Positions 45,269 to 55,022 are shown, counted from the stretch's first letter. The stretch: DNA of 64,000 bases from GCA-1730015 sp964583825 (GCA_964583825.1 CAZOXM010000012.1:3041-67040), one strand, 5' to 3'. Numbers and translations are program-made. Notes: generated by a model from the sequence alone, not told the origin.

Positions 45269-45820
45269 CTAAGACTGGTTATTATCACTATCCAGCAGTT
45301 CATCAACAAAACCCGCCAGGTCATCAAACACCTCCACGTTATCAAGATGAGGATTTTGTTCGAGTGTGCGCTCTCCATGACCCGTGCGAACCAGTATTGG
45401 CCGCGCACCCACGACCATGGCGGATTGCACATCCCGCAGCGAATCACCGATCAGCGGCACACCGGTTAACCCGGTTTCAAGTCGTTCCATTATGCTGTTT
45501 AGCATGCCTGGTCTCGGCTTGCGGCATTCACAGTCATCGTCGGACTTATGCGGGCAGATAAAAATCGCATCGATACGTCCGCCACCGGCCGACACTTCCT
45601 TTCGCATCCGCTGATGAATCGCATGCAGGTCTTCGATCGTCAACAATCCCCTGGCAATGCCGGACTGATTAGTGACCACCACCACGCGATAATCGGCCTG
45701 ACAAAGTCGTGCTATCGCCTCGATGCTGCCCTCAATGGGCACCCAGTCATCTTCGGACCTGATGTAGTCATCCGACTCATCATTGATAACCCCGTCGCGA
45801 TCCAGAATGACCAGTTTCAT
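45269..45820 (-). CDS. gmhB: D-glycero-beta-D-manno-heptose-1,7-bisphosphate 7-phosphatase
   Basis: 183 residues from ATG 45820 (AGAGG nine bases upstream); an upstream in-frame start at 45841 is less likely. HAD motifs: L-D-R-D-G-V-I-N, V-V-T-N-Q-S-G-I-A-R-G, C-P-H-K-S-D-D-D-C-E-C-R-K-P-R-P-G-M (the zinc loop of GmhB) and I-G-D-S-L-R-D. It makes heptose-1-phosphate for the LPS inner core. Position next to glyS is conserved. Confidence 0.95.
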   Translation of the reverse strand: MKLVILDRDGVINDESDDYIRSEDDWVPIEGSIEAIARLCQADYRVVVVTNQSGIARGLLTIEDLHAIHQRMRKEVSAGGGRIDAIFICPHKSDDDCECRKPRPGMLNSIMERLETGLTGVPLIGDSLRDVQSAMVVGARPILVRTGHGERTLEQNPHLDNVEVFDDLAGFVDELLDSDNNQS

Positions 45821-46002
45821 GTTAGGGAACCTCTGATTCATTGAGCGCGGCCATTCTGGCAGTCATATTTTTTCGAGAGCGAGGCGACCGTTGCGATATA
45901 AACAATGGGCAATCAATGGTTGTGCCCTCGATTAAAGTCGCAACGAAGCGCTCGGAAAAACAGGCCGATAGAATGACGTGAGTCATTGATCAGCGGTGTG
46001 CC

Positions 46003-48078
46003 TTAGCTTTGCAGCACACCGAGATCTGCAACGTAACCGAACAAGCCCTTCAGCTCTGCCAGCATCGCAAGCCGGTTATTTCTCACACGCTCATCATCCG
46101 CCATGACCATTACCTGATCAAAAAACTGGTCAACAGGCTCACGCAGCTGTGCCAGTGCCTTCAGCGCATCGGTGTACCTGCCATCGCGAAACAGCGGCTC
46201 GACCTCAGCCGAGGTGCGACCCATGGCCTCAAACAGCGTTGACTCTGGTTTGCCCTCAAAGTGCGATTCACTGACCTGCCCCCCTGCGGGCGCCGGGTTT
46301 TTCTTCAAAATATTGTTGATGCGTTTGTTTGCAGCAGCCAGGCTTTCCGCTTCCGGCAATTGCATAAACGCCTGTACCGCATGCACACGTTTATCAAAAT
46401 CGAGGGCCGCGGTCGGCCGTACCGATGCGACAGCCTCAAACACCTGAACCGGAACATCCTGAGCGGTGTAGTAGGCGCGCAGCCGCTCGAGCATAAATTC
46501 GAACACTTCGGGTACGGTATTGTTTGCATCAATCGCATCGCCATGCAGTGAAGCGGCGGTTTCCAGCAGAGACAGCAAGTCGAGTGGCAATTGTTTTTCA
46601 ATCATGGTGCGCAGCGCACCGAGTGATAAACGTCGCAACGCGTACGGATCTTTTACCCCGGTCGGTTTTTGACCAATGCCGAATATGCCGACCAGGGTGT
46701 CGATACGATCTGCGATCGCCAGCGCCTGTCCCTCTGCGGAGCCGGCCAGCGCATCGTCCGCAAAACGCGGCAGGTATTGCTCACGCAATGCCAGCGCGAC
46801 CTGATCGGGTTCGCCTTCGCGCTTTGCATAGTACTCCCCCATGATGCCCTGCACCGATGGGAACTCCCCGACCATCTCGGTCATCAGGTCACACTTGCTG
46901 AGCTCTGCTGCACGGCGCGTCAGTGCAACATCGGCACCGATTTGTTCGGCGATCGCGCAGGCGATTTTTTCAACGCGCACGGTTTTATCGTAGACCGAGC
47001 CAAGCCGGGTCTGGAACACCACTTTCCCGAGCGTCTCGGCATGCGATTGCAACGGCTTCTTCTGATCCTGCTTCCAGAAAAACATCGCATCGGCGAGGCG
47101 AGGTCTGATCACCACCTCGTTGCCTTTTATAACCTGTTCGATTTCCGTACTGTCGATGTTGGAAACCGTTATGAACTTCGGCATCAGCTTCCGGCTTGCA
47201 TCAAACAAAGGAAAGTACTTCTGATTATCTTTCATTGTGGTGATCAGCACCTCCGATGGCAATTCAAGATATTCTTCATCGAAGTTGCCCACCACCGGCA
47301 CCGGCCATTCGACCAGTGCGGTCACCTCATCAAGCAGCGCTTCCTCAATCAGAGCAGCCCCGCCCGCCTGCTCCGCAACCGCTCGCACACCCTGTTCGAT
47401 CTGTGCGCGGCGCTCGGCAAAGTCGGCCACCACCATGCCCGGTTGCTTTAGCCTGGCTGCGTAGTCGGCAGCACATTTCAGTGCAATCGAATCCGGGTGG
47501 TGGAAGCGATGACCGTAAGTCTGTCGATCGGCACTCAGCCCCAGCACCGTTGCCGGCACCACGCTGTCTCCCAGCAACATCACCAGCCAGTGGACAGGTC
47601 GCACAAATTCAACCTCGCGGTCTCCCCAGCGCATGCGCTTGGGTATTGGCAGACCGGCCAGTGCTTTTTCGACAATACCGGGCACAAGCTCAGTGGCAGC
47701 CTTGCCCTTTTGTTCAACGTTGCACACCAGCCATTCACCCTTGTCGGTGCTGAGCCGTTCAAGATTCGACACCTCGACGCCGCACGACCGGGCAAACCCG
47801 GACGCCGCTTTTGTCGGGTTGCCGGCTTCATCAAATGCGGCTTTTACTGCGGGGCCGCGCCGTTGCACGCGGGCGTCCTGCTGACCTGTCGCCAGTGACT
47901 CGACGAACACAGCAAGCCGACGGGGCGTGGCGTACAGCCGATAGGACGCGTAGTCGAGGTTCGCCTCCGCCAGCCCGGCGGTGACACCTTCAGCAAAGGC
48001 CGTCGCCAGCCGCAACAGTGCGGTCGGTGGTAGCTCTTCGGTACCGAGTTCGACCAGAAAATCTTCGCGATCACTCAT
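46003..48078 (-). CDS. glyS: Glycyl-tRNA synthetase beta subunit
   Basis: 691 residues, the normal length. It opens F-L-V-E-L-G-T-E-E-L-P-P and has the HD-like region and the C-terminal anticodon-binding DALR-type helices. The alpha2-beta2 enzyme charges tRNA-Gly. Its ATG at 48078 directly follows the glyQ stop. Confidence 0.98.
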   Translation of the reverse strand: MSDREDFLVELGTEELPPTALLRLATAFAEGVTAGLAEANLDYASYRLYATPRRLAVFVESLATGQQDARVQRRGPAVKAAFDEAGNPTKAASGFARSCGVEVSNLERLSTDKGEWLVCNVEQKGKAATELVPGIVEKALAGLPIPKRMRWGDREVEFVRPVHWLVMLLGDSVVPATVLGLSADRQTYGHRFHHPDSIALKCAADYAARLKQPGMVVADFAERRAQIEQGVRAVAEQAGGAALIEEALLDEVTALVEWPVPVVGNFDEEYLELPSEVLITTMKDNQKYFPLFDASRKLMPKFITVSNIDSTEIEQVIKGNEVVIRPRLADAMFFWKQDQKKPLQSHAETLGKVVFQTRLGSVYDKTVRVEKIACAIAEQIGADVALTRRAAELSKCDLMTEMVGEFPSVQGIMGEYYAKREGEPDQVALALREQYLPRFADDALAGSAEGQALAIADRIDTLVGIFGIGQKPTGVKDPYALRRLSLGALRTMIEKQLPLDLLSLLETAASLHGDAIDANNTVPEVFEFMLERLRAYYTAQDVPVQVFEAVASVRPTAALDFDKRVHAVQAFMQLPEAESLAAANKRINNILKKNPAPAGGQVSESHFEGKPESTLFEAMGRTSAEVEPLFRDGRYTDALKALAQLREPVDQFFDQVMVMADDERVRNNRLAMLAELKGLFGYVADLGVLQS

Positions 48079-48990
48079 TTACGCGCTCTCCGCCGCTTGC
48101 TTTAACAGCGGAAAACCCAGCAACTCACGCGATGCAAAATAGGCTTCTGCCACTTTTCTGGCCTGTTGTCTGATTCTTAATATATACCGCTGCCTTTCGG
48201 TCACCGAGATCGCGTTGCGCGCATCCAGTAAATTGAACGTATGCGATGCACCGAGCACATGTTCATAGGCAGGCATCGACAGGCCGCGCTCAGACAATGC
48301 TTCAGCCTGTTTTTCATGGCTGTCGAAGGCGGCAAAAAGCGACTCCACATCGGCATACTCAAAGTTATAGGCCGACTGTTCCTGTTCATTTTGCAAATAG
48401 ACGTCGCCGTAGGTGACACTGTGACCATCGTGCTCCGACCAGATCAGGTCGTACACACTGTCCACACCCTGTATATACATCGCCAGCCGCTCGAGACCAT
48501 AGGCAATTTCTCCCATGACCGGTTTGCACTCAAGGCCGCCGACCTGTTGAAAATAAGTGAACTGAGTCACTTCCATCCCGTTCAGCCAGACCTCCCAGCC
48601 GAGTCCCCAGGCTCCCAGCGTCGGTGACTCCCAGTTATCTTCAACGAAACGGATATCGTGCACCAGCGGATCGAAGCCGAGTGCCTTCAGGGAACCGAGG
48701 TAGAGTTCCTGAAAATCGTCCGGCGACGGCTTCATCACTACCTGAAACTGAAAGTAGTGCTGCAGCCGATTCGGATTTTCGCCATAGCGACCGTCAGTGG
48801 GTCGCCTCGACCCCTGCACATGGCAGGCGTTCCACGGTTCCGGGCCAACCGCTCGTAAAAAAGTAGACGGGTGAAACGTGCCTGCGCCAACTTCAATATC
48901 GAGTGGCTGCTGGACGATACAACCCTGCTCGCCCCAGTAACGCTGCAGACTGGCAATCAGACCCTGGAAAGTTTTTAGCTCGTTTTGCAA
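48079..48990 (-). CDS. glyQ: Glycyl-tRNA synthetase alpha subunit
   Basis: 303 residues from TTG 48990. I choose this start because GGAG sits 8 bases upstream and because it gives L/M-Q-N-E-L-K-T-F-Q-G-L-I-A-S-L-Q, matching the family's usual N-terminus and 303-residue length. The frame is open to 49104 and offers ATG 49026, but that adds 12 unconserved residues. The class II core G-T-F-H-P-S-T-F-L-R-A-V-G-P-E-P-W and R-R-P-T-D-G-R-Y-G-E-N-P-N-R is present. Confidence 0.97.
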   Translation of the reverse strand: MQNELKTFQGLIASLQRYWGEQGCIVQQPLDIEVGAGTFHPSTFLRAVGPEPWNACHVQGSRRPTDGRYGENPNRLQHYFQFQVVMKPSPDDFQELYLGSLKALGFDPLVHDIRFVEDNWESPTLGAWGLGWEVWLNGMEVTQFTYFQQVGGLECKPVMGEIAYGLERLAMYIQGVDSVYDLIWSEHDGHSVTYGDVYLQNEQEQSAYNFEYADVESLFAAFDSHEKQAEALSERGLSMPAYEHVLGASHTFNLLDARNAISVTERQRYILRIRQQARKVAEAYFASRELLGFPLLKQAAESA

Positions 48991-49344
48991 GATTGGTACT
49001 CCGCATATCGACACATGTGCTGGCATCGATGCGCATAAATTGATTTCGATTGCCGTGCATTTTAGCCTGATCTCAGGCTCAACACGAAGCGATAACACAG
49101 ACATCGCACGCTTGCGTGATCAGGTGCGTAAAATGAATGTCGATTACTGTCTGGGCGTCGGCACAACTATTAGCCGATTCCGCTGTACGCGCAAATCGGC
49201 ACTGAGCGGGTTCGCTATTCTCGCAGCGTCTTCATCCCTGCAGACAATATCTCCTGTTCGTGAAAAACCTTGATGCCGATCATGCTCCGTAGGCGCGAAA
49301 AATGAGTAGTTTCACCTCAAATGCGTTTTTCGGGAGCTCCAATT

Positions 49345-49881
49345 GTGAGGGACTATCTGCCCTTTCCCGTTCTTATCCTGGCGGCGATGCTGCCACTGTC
49401 GGCTTCGGCTGCGATATATAAGTATATCGACGAGAACGGTCGTGTCGCCTATGGTGACAAGCCGGTCGAGGGTGCCAAGACGATAAAAGTCCGAAGTGCA
49501 CCGCCAAGCGCTGACAAGGACTCAAACACAGATGAGAACGGCGTCACGGACGACAATTTCGGTGAAGATGGAGAGGTGAGTAAATACAACTCCCTGAAAA
49601 TCCTGAATCCGACCCCGGAGAAAATAATCAACGACCGCTCCGGCTCGATACAGGTAATTTTTCTGCCGACGCCGCGCCTGTCCAAAAACCACCAGCTGAT
49701 TATCAACGTCGACGGCAAGGACATCAGCCGCGGCCGCCATGGCAGCCTCAACCTCACCAATGTCACCCGCGGCAGCCACACCGTGAGCGGCAGAATTGTC
49801 AATGCGGACGGGGCACAGATAATCGAATCAGCGGTCGTGACTTTCCACGTACAGGACACCGGTGGCACTTCTTATCAGTAG
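49345..49881 (+). CDS. Exported DUF4124 protein
   Basis: 178 residues from GTG 49345 (GGGAG eight bases upstream); ATG 49321 is in frame but lacks a ribosome site. A signal peptide ends L-S-A-S-A, then comes the DUF4124 core A-I-Y-K-Y-I-D-E-N-G-R-V-A-Y-G-D-K-P. The second half looks like an immunoglobulin-like fold (L-I-I-N-V-D-G-K-D). Function unknown; its place before ntrB-ntrC is common in gammaproteobacteria. Confidence 0.87.
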   Translation: MRDYLPFPVLILAAMLPLSASAAIYKYIDENGRVAYGDKPVEGAKTIKVRSAPPSADKDSNTDENGVTDDNFGEDGEVSKYNSLKILNPTPEKIINDRSGSIQVIFLPTPRLSKNHQLIINVDGKDISRGRHGSLNLTNVTRGSHTVSGRIVNADGAQIIESAVVTFHVQDTGGTSYQ

Positions 49882-49966
49882 GGCACGCCGCACCTGCTCG
49901 AGACGAACCGTTTAACTCTGGCTGCACAGCGATCATAATGGGCACTCGGTCACCGCCCCGGCCCCC

Positions 49967-51016
49967 ATGGATCCACGCCCCCAACTCCTGAATAACCTTA
50001 CCGTCGCGGTGGTCTCACTCGATCAGGATCAACGCGTCGAGTGGCTGAACCCGGCTGCAGAAACACTGCTTGGCAGCAGCAAACGCTTTTGCGAAGGGCA
50101 ACCAATCAGCGCCATCATCACGCTACCGGATGCCCTGCTGTCACAACTCGTCGAGGCGCAGTCCACCGGACAGTCCCTGATCTGCCGACGACTTCAGATC
50201 AATACAAGACTTCGATCCTCCATCTTGGTCGATTGCATCGTCACGCCCATTCAAACAACCGGCAGCGGCCCGAAGTTTATCCTTGAGCTGCTCGACATTG
50301 ACAGGCAACAGCGAATCGCCGCAGAGCGGGATATCCTCGAACGGCAGGATCGCACGCAGAAAATCCTGCAAGGCTTTGCACATGAAGTGCTCAACCCGCT
50401 GGGGGGCATCAGAGGTGCGGCACAGTTGCTTGAGCAGGAGCTCGGTAAGTCAAAACTCACCGAATATACGCAGCTACTGATAAAAGAAGCCGATCGCCTG
50501 CAAAACCTGATGCGGCGGATGCTGGGCCCGAATTCTCAGTTAAAGCTTGAAAAACACAACATCCATGAAATTCTGAACTATGTCACCAGACTATTGCTCA
50601 CCGACAACCCCAGGGGAATCCAGCCGGTCTACGACTTCGACCCCAGTATTCCGGAAATGCAGTGTGACCGCGAAAAGCTGATACAGGTATTCGTCAACCT
50701 GGTCAGCAACGCCATTTACGCCCTCAGGGATACCGACGATCCGCGCATCACGTTTAAGACCCGAGTGGAAAGAAACTTTACCATCCGGGGCAAACTGGTC
50801 CGGCTGGTCTGTAAAGTCCACGTCACCGACAACGGGCCGGGTATCCCGGACTCCGTAAAAAACACGCTGTTCGACCCACTGGTTTCCGGCAGACCGGGTG
50901 GCACCGGACTGGGCTTGTCCATTGCGCAGTCACTGGTGGTACAGCAGGGTGGGCTGATCGAATGTGCCAGCACCCCGGGACAGACCGTCTTCGAAGTTAC
51001 CCTGCCGGTGTTATAG
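49967..51016 (+). CDS. ntrB: Nitrogen regulation sensor kinase NtrB
   Basis: 349 residues. A PAS domain (about 5-115) precedes the H-box with H139 in G-F-A-H-E-V-L-N-P-L-G-G-I-R-G, then the ATPase N-box (F-V-N-L-V-S-N-A-I), D-N-G-P-G-I-P and G-G-T-G-L-G-L-S. No membrane segment, so it is soluble. It phosphorylates or dephosphorylates NtrC under PII control. Gap of 40 bp to ntrC. Confidence 0.96.
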   Translation: MDPRPQLLNNLTVAVVSLDQDQRVEWLNPAAETLLGSSKRFCEGQPISAIITLPDALLSQLVEAQSTGQSLICRRLQINTRLRSSILVDCIVTPIQTTGSGPKFILELLDIDRQQRIAAERDILERQDRTQKILQGFAHEVLNPLGGIRGAAQLLEQELGKSKLTEYTQLLIKEADRLQNLMRRMLGPNSQLKLEKHNIHEILNYVTRLLLTDNPRGIQPVYDFDPSIPEMQCDREKLIQVFVNLVSNAIYALRDTDDPRITFKTRVERNFTIRGKLVRLVCKVHVTDNGPGIPDSVKNTLFDPLVSGRPGGTGLGLSIAQSLVVQQGGLIECASTPGQTVFEVTLPVL

Positions 51017-51056
51017 TAGCGGCGAACAAAAGCCGTCCGGTACGCCACACAAAATC

Positions 51057-52460
51057 ATGAATCGTAATCGGGTTTGGATAATCGACGACGACCAGTCCAT
51101 CCGCTGGGTACTGGAGCGGGCGTTTCAGCGTGCCGGTATTGATTTCGACAGTTTTGAAAGTGCCGAGGAAGCGATTGGCGCACTGGAATCATCCCGCACA
51201 CCGGACGCGGTAATCAGTGACGTGCGCATGAGCGGCATGACCGGCATCGAGTTGCTTGCGCTGCTGAAAGAACAACACAACAGCACCCCGCCGGTCATCA
51301 TCATGACGGCCCATGCAGATCTCGAAACTGCAGTTTCCGCCTACGACAGCGGTGCCTTCGAATACCTGCCAAAGCCATTCGATGTCGACGAAGTCATCGA
51401 CATCACCCGCCGCGCGTTCGACAGCAACCGCAACACCGCAAAAATGACCGAGCGACCGCAACCGGAGCACTCCGGCCTGATCGGTGAAACCACCGCCATG
51501 CAGCAGGTGTTTCGTGCCATCGGCAGACTGTCACGCTCGCATGCAACGGTACTGATCAACGGTGAATCCGGTACCGGTAAAGAACTCATTGCGCGCGCGC
51601 TGCATCAACACAGCGCCAGAGCAGACAAACCGTTTATCGCGCTGAACATGGCGGCTATTTCACACGATCTCATGGAATCAGAATTGTTCGGTCACGAAAA
51701 GGGAGCGTTCACCGGTGCCAGCGAACAGCGGCACGGCAGGTTTGAACAGGCCGATACCGGCACTCTGTTCCTCGATGAAATCGGAGACATGCCGGCGCCA
51801 TTGCAAACTCGTCTGTTGCGGGTGCTGTCCGAGAATCAGTTTTTTCGTGTCGGCGGTAAAAAACCGATCAAAGTCGATGTGCGCATTGTCGCGGCAACAC
51901 ACCAGAACCTGGAAACGCTGGTCGATCAGCAACGCTTTCGCGAAGACTTGTTCCATCGCCTGAACGTCATCCGCATTACCGCCCCTGCACTCCGCAACCG
52001 CGCAGCAGATATCCCGCTGCTGATGAAAACCTTTCTCCAGCGAGCGGCAATGGAACTTGGCTGCGAACCTAAAACATCCACCGAAGCCCTGGACGATCAC
52101 CTGAAGGCAATGCCCTGGCCCGGTAATGTTCGGCAGCTGGAAAATCTTGCACGCTGGCTAACCGTCATGGCCTCGGGACGCGAACTCCGAATCGACGACC
52201 TGCCCGACGACTTGTCAGCGGACAAAGACGCCGAAGCAAACACGGAAAACACCGCGTGGATTCACGCACTGAAAGCATGGGCACGCGCTGCGATGGCTAA
52301 TAAGCAACCCATGGGACGGGAAGCAACTGAAGCGTTTGAGCGCGCACTGATTGAATGCGCCCTCGAACAAACCGGCAATCGAAAACAGGAAGCAGCCACT
52401 CTGTTAGGCTGGGGCAGAAATACGCTGACGCGTAAAATTAAAGATTACAACATTGGTTAA
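51057..52460 (+). CDS. ntrC: Nitrogen regulation response regulator NtrC
   Basis: 467 residues from ATG 51057, where the receiver domain begins (I-I-D-D-D-Q-S-I-R-W-V-L); the frame extends upstream into ntrB but without family support. Phospho-acceptor D55 in V-I-S-D-V-R-M-S-G-M. The sigma54 domain has G-E-S-G-T-G-K-E and G-A-F-T-G-A, and a Fis-type HTH ends the protein (T-G-N-R-K-Q-E-A-A-T-L-L-G-W-G-R-N-T-L). It activates sigma54 promoters of nitrogen assimilation. Confidence 0.97.
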   Translation: MNRNRVWIIDDDQSIRWVLERAFQRAGIDFDSFESAEEAIGALESSRTPDAVISDVRMSGMTGIELLALLKEQHNSTPPVIIMTAHADLETAVSAYDSGAFEYLPKPFDVDEVIDITRRAFDSNRNTAKMTERPQPEHSGLIGETTAMQQVFRAIGRLSRSHATVLINGESGTGKELIARALHQHSARADKPFIALNMAAISHDLMESELFGHEKGAFTGASEQRHGRFEQADTGTLFLDEIGDMPAPLQTRLLRVLSENQFFRVGGKKPIKVDVRIVAATHQNLETLVDQQRFREDLFHRLNVIRITAPALRNRAADIPLLMKTFLQRAAMELGCEPKTSTEALDDHLKAMPWPGNVRQLENLARWLTVMASGRELRIDDLPDDLSADKDAEANTENTAWIHALKAWARAAMANKQPMGREATEAFERALIECALEQTGNRKQEAATLLGWGRNTLTRKIKDYNIG

Positions 52461-52583
52461 AGAAGTATAAGGTCGGCATACCTGTTGTTCCGCAGTACAT
52501 TTGCGGACATGTTCAAACGCAGGTTCAAGCTTCCTGATAACGGCTGTGATAACAACAGCCGAGAGGCAGTGTCCCACCGCAAA

Positions 52584-53096
52584 TCACAAATATTTAGATG
52601 CGAATTTCTCATCTATCGTTACAACGCCGCCTGATCCACTATGTGCAATGTAGCGGGGCTCGAATACATACTTCACAATTTTCTGGATATCATCTGGTCG
52701 AATTCCGGATTTAGATGCTGCTTTCAATACCTGATCTGATTTGACAACGGCTTGTGTTATCTGTTGACTACCATGCCCGATGGTCTCCCGACGATTCAAT
52801 AACTCAGCAATAAATAATTTATATTCATCCCTGAATTTGGACGCTGAAAATAGCAGTACTTCAGGTCGTACTTGAAGCGCATCAGCCAAGGTAATCGCGC
52901 GATCTCTCCCCAGCTCTGACCGTCCATTTTCTATGGCAGAAATATGCGTTTGCTCAATACCGCACTTTATTGATAGCTGTAGTTGAGATAAACCATGCAA
53001 CTCCCTTAGCTCTCTTAACATCTCACCTGGGGTTAGAATCATGACGTTCGGCGCAGCTACCCAATCACCGCTTTGATCAATTTCTTGTGTTTGCAT
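52584..53096 (-). CDS. XRE-family antitoxin/regulator
   Basis: 170 residues. Helix-turn-helix near residues 28-85: L-R-E-L-H-G-L-S-Q-L-Q-L-S-I-K-C-G-I-E-Q-T-H-I-S-A-I-E, then L-A-D-A-L-Q-V. About 85 further residues of mostly helical character follow, unlike the usual 90-100-residue antitoxin. The start overlaps the toxin stop by one base (TAATG). It should neutralise the toxin and repress the pair's promoter. The long C-terminus could be the toxin-binding part or an extra effector. Confidence 0.85.
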   Translation of the reverse strand: MQTQEIDQSGDWVAAPNVMILTPGEMLRELRELHGLSQLQLSIKCGIEQTHISAIENGRSELGRDRAITLADALQVRPEVLLFSASKFRDEYKLFIAELLNRRETIGHGSQQITQAVVKSDQVLKAASKSGIRPDDIQKIVKYVFEPRYIAHSGSGGVVTIDEKFASKYL

Positions 53097-53389
53097 TATT
53101 TTTTCCTGTAGTCATGCTGGGCGGTAATATCCTCGATAGTTACCGTCACAATTTTCTGTTCAACCGTATATATCAAGCGTGTGTTCTTATCGAGTCTTGA
53201 TGACCGACTCCCGCTAAGTTGGCCATGCAAAGCTTCATCATTAAATCCGGGTATTTGCCGAAGATTCTGAGGCCCGCCTGTTTCAACGATTTCTAACCAC
53301 ACTTGGTATTTTCGTAAGGCTTGCGGTGGAAGCTTCCGGAGCCTTTTTTCAACACGTTTTGAGGTAACTACTTGCCACATGAGTGACAT
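53096..53389 (-). CDS. RelE/ParE-superfamily (HigB-like) toxin
   Basis: 97 residues. W-Q-V-V-T-S-K-R-V-E-K-R-L-R-K-L-P at the N-terminus, then L-H-G-Q-L-S-G-S-R-S-S-R-L-D-K-N-T-R-L-I-Y-T-V and a late H-D-Y, typical of RelE-type ribosome-dependent mRNA interferases or ParE relatives. The toxin-first order resembles higBA. The basic residues and the C-terminal H/Y are present, so it may be active. Confidence 0.88.
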   Translation of the reverse strand: MSLMWQVVTSKRVEKRLRKLPPQALRKYQVWLEIVETGGPQNLRQIPGFNDEALHGQLSGSRSSRLDKNTRLIYTVEQKIVTVTIEDITAQHDYRKK

Positions 53390-53764
53390 TCTAATGCATA
53401 GACACCATAACGTCTATTTTGGCATAAAACCTTAAAAGTGAGTTTGTCTCGCATACCCCTTGCCCCACAATGCCATTGAGGCTCACGTGGAGGTATCTAT
53501 CTGATTCGTAGCAATATTTTGGTAACCTCCTTACAACCCCGCTATCCGGCTAAACAGTGTATAAAAACTGTTTTTGTAATACTGATCCATCTTAATCCGG
53601 TAGACTGGGGAATGGCGGAATTGGCCGAAATTGAGACGGTCGGTTTCGATCAGCACTGACACTGTCTTTCAGATCGAGCCTGAGATGTCACAGTTTAAAC
53701 GACCAGCATTCAGTAACCGCATCCACATCACACCCTCACGTCACAGTTTTTAAAAACCACTGCT
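53390..53764. other. Intergenic region holding the toxin promoter and a dyad
   Basis: 375 bases with no frame I would support. It must hold the toxin-antitoxin promoter (leftward) and the promoter of the small exported protein (rightward). An inverted repeat at 53552-53573 pairs AAACAGT with ACTGTTT around an AT-rich centre of 8 bases and is followed by T's on the plus strand. It may be an operator or a weak terminator; spacing and orientation do not fit a LexA box. Confidence 0.45.
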
Positions 53765-54181
53765 ATGCAAAAATACATAGAAACAATATTTGCCGCCCTA
53801 TTGCTGGTGGTTACTATGCACCCGCAGCCCCTGTCGGCGTCTGAAAGCAATGCTGCCTCGTCGCCTAACCCGGCACAGCACCTCACTAATAACACCTGCT
53901 TTATGCAACTGCGGGACACCGACAAAGTAATCGTCACCGCCGCCTTCCACAGTGGTGCGGAAGGCTTCACCGAACTGCAGCAGCTTATCGATCGAAAACC
54001 CTGGGGAGAGGCACTTAGTAGCGTACAACGCGAAGAAATCACCACCCTTCAAAAAGAAGCGAGCCCGTTTCTTATTGTGACGCTGACCAAGAAACAGGCT
54101 TTGATACTTGAAGACCACCGTGACCTGATCAAGTGGATACTGGTACAAAGTACCACCACGGCCTGCGTTACAGAGGACTGA
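53765..54181 (+). CDS. Small exported protein of unknown function
   Basis: 138 residues. Signal peptide with hydrophobic core F-A-A-L-L-L-V-V-T and cleavage after P-L-S-A. The mature part has one early cysteine (N-N-T-C-F) and one near the end (T-A-C-V), which may form a disulfide. No family recognised. It lies convergent with the prepilin gene, 74 bp apart. Confidence 0.6.
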   Translation: MQKYIETIFAALLLVVTMHPQPLSASESNAASSPNPAQHLTNNTCFMQLRDTDKVIVTAAFHSGAEGFTELQQLIDRKPWGEALSSVQREEITTLQKEASPFLIVTLTKKQALILEDHRDLIKWILVQSTTTACVTED

Positions 54182-54255
54182 TAACAGAGGACGGGGGACA
54201 GATAAGACATGCGGGTGAATGCTCTACCCGCATGCATTTGCGTACTTTTTATTAC

Positions 54256-54921
54256 TCACAAAGGGAGAATCAGCACACCAGCACAGTCGGCTTCTCCACT
54301 TACCACATTCCACTCAGTACCTGTTACGCAGTTAGTGTGCGGTGCCTGATTGAAGGCTCTAAATTTGCCGGTGTTTGGCTTACCATCATCAATCTTTAAG
54401 TCGAGCTCAAACATAACTTCCACGGGTATATTACCACCAGTAACCAATTCGTGAGCTGATGTGTTCGCATCCATCGCATTGCTGGTATGCGCGATCTTGT
54501 AAAAACCGCTAAACGGATTGGATGGGCAGATCAGTTCCGTACAGGCAGTATCGTCTAATTTCCCAACAGGATCACCACTGTAATCTCCGCTGATAAATCC
54601 CGCTGCCGCCAGGTGCTGCCAGACAGCGCCAGACTCTTTTTCTGAATTTACCAGCGAGTTTGCGTCACCGTCGACCGAATCGGTGTCAATATGAGTAGAA
54701 GCTCGTGAGTAGTCGCCTGGCACCGCTCGATAGCGATCCCTGAAGGACACCCAGGCCGCCTCTATACCGGAAAGGTCATTCGCAATACTTCTGACCCTCG
54801 CGCTGTTAATCAGCGACTGTCCTTTCATCACCCCGCCCAGCAGCAGGCCGATAATCAGGAGCACAATCGCAATTTCAATTAATGTGAATCCCTGTTGTTT
54901 ACGTTTCATTGTCTTACTCAT
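54256..54921 (-). CDS. Type IV prepilin-like protein
   Basis: 221 residues. A short leader ends Q-Q-G followed by F-T-L-I-E-I-A-I-V-L-L-I-I-G-L-L-L-G-G, the prepilin peptidase site with Glu at +5. A globular C-terminal domain of about 180 residues with several cysteines follows. Separated from the upstream pilus gene by 101 bp, so it may have its own promoter and be the major pilin. Confidence 0.9.
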   Translation of the reverse strand: MSKTMKRKQQGFTLIEIAIVLLIIGLLLGGVMKGQSLINSARVRSIANDLSGIEAAWVSFRDRYRAVPGDYSRASTHIDTDSVDGDANSLVNSEKESGAVWQHLAAAGFISGDYSGDPVGKLDDTACTELICPSNPFSGFYKIAHTSNAMDANTSAHELVTGGNIPVEVMFELDLKIDDGKPNTGKFRAFNQAPHTNCVTGTEWNVVSGEADCAGVLILPL

Positions 54922-55022
54922 ACCTCATCAGCTTCGTTAATATTTTCCCTCCAGCCACCACTGCTCCCTGATTCGTTTTGCCGGACGATTAAGTACCTGC
55001 AGGTGCTATGACACCAAACATG

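Noticed and set aside
46669..47451. Plus-strand frame of 260 codons inside glyS
   Set aside because: Shadow of a housekeeping gene on the other strand.
53552..53573. LexA box
   Set aside because: The half-sites read ACAGT...ACTGT, the reverse of the CTGT-N8-ACAG order needed for a gammaproteobacterial LexA site.
53600..53660. Possible tRNA-like sequence (GCGGAATTGGCCGAAATTG)
   Set aside because: It resembles the D-arm side of a leucine tRNA only in part; no acceptor stem, anticodon arm or T-loop can be folded.
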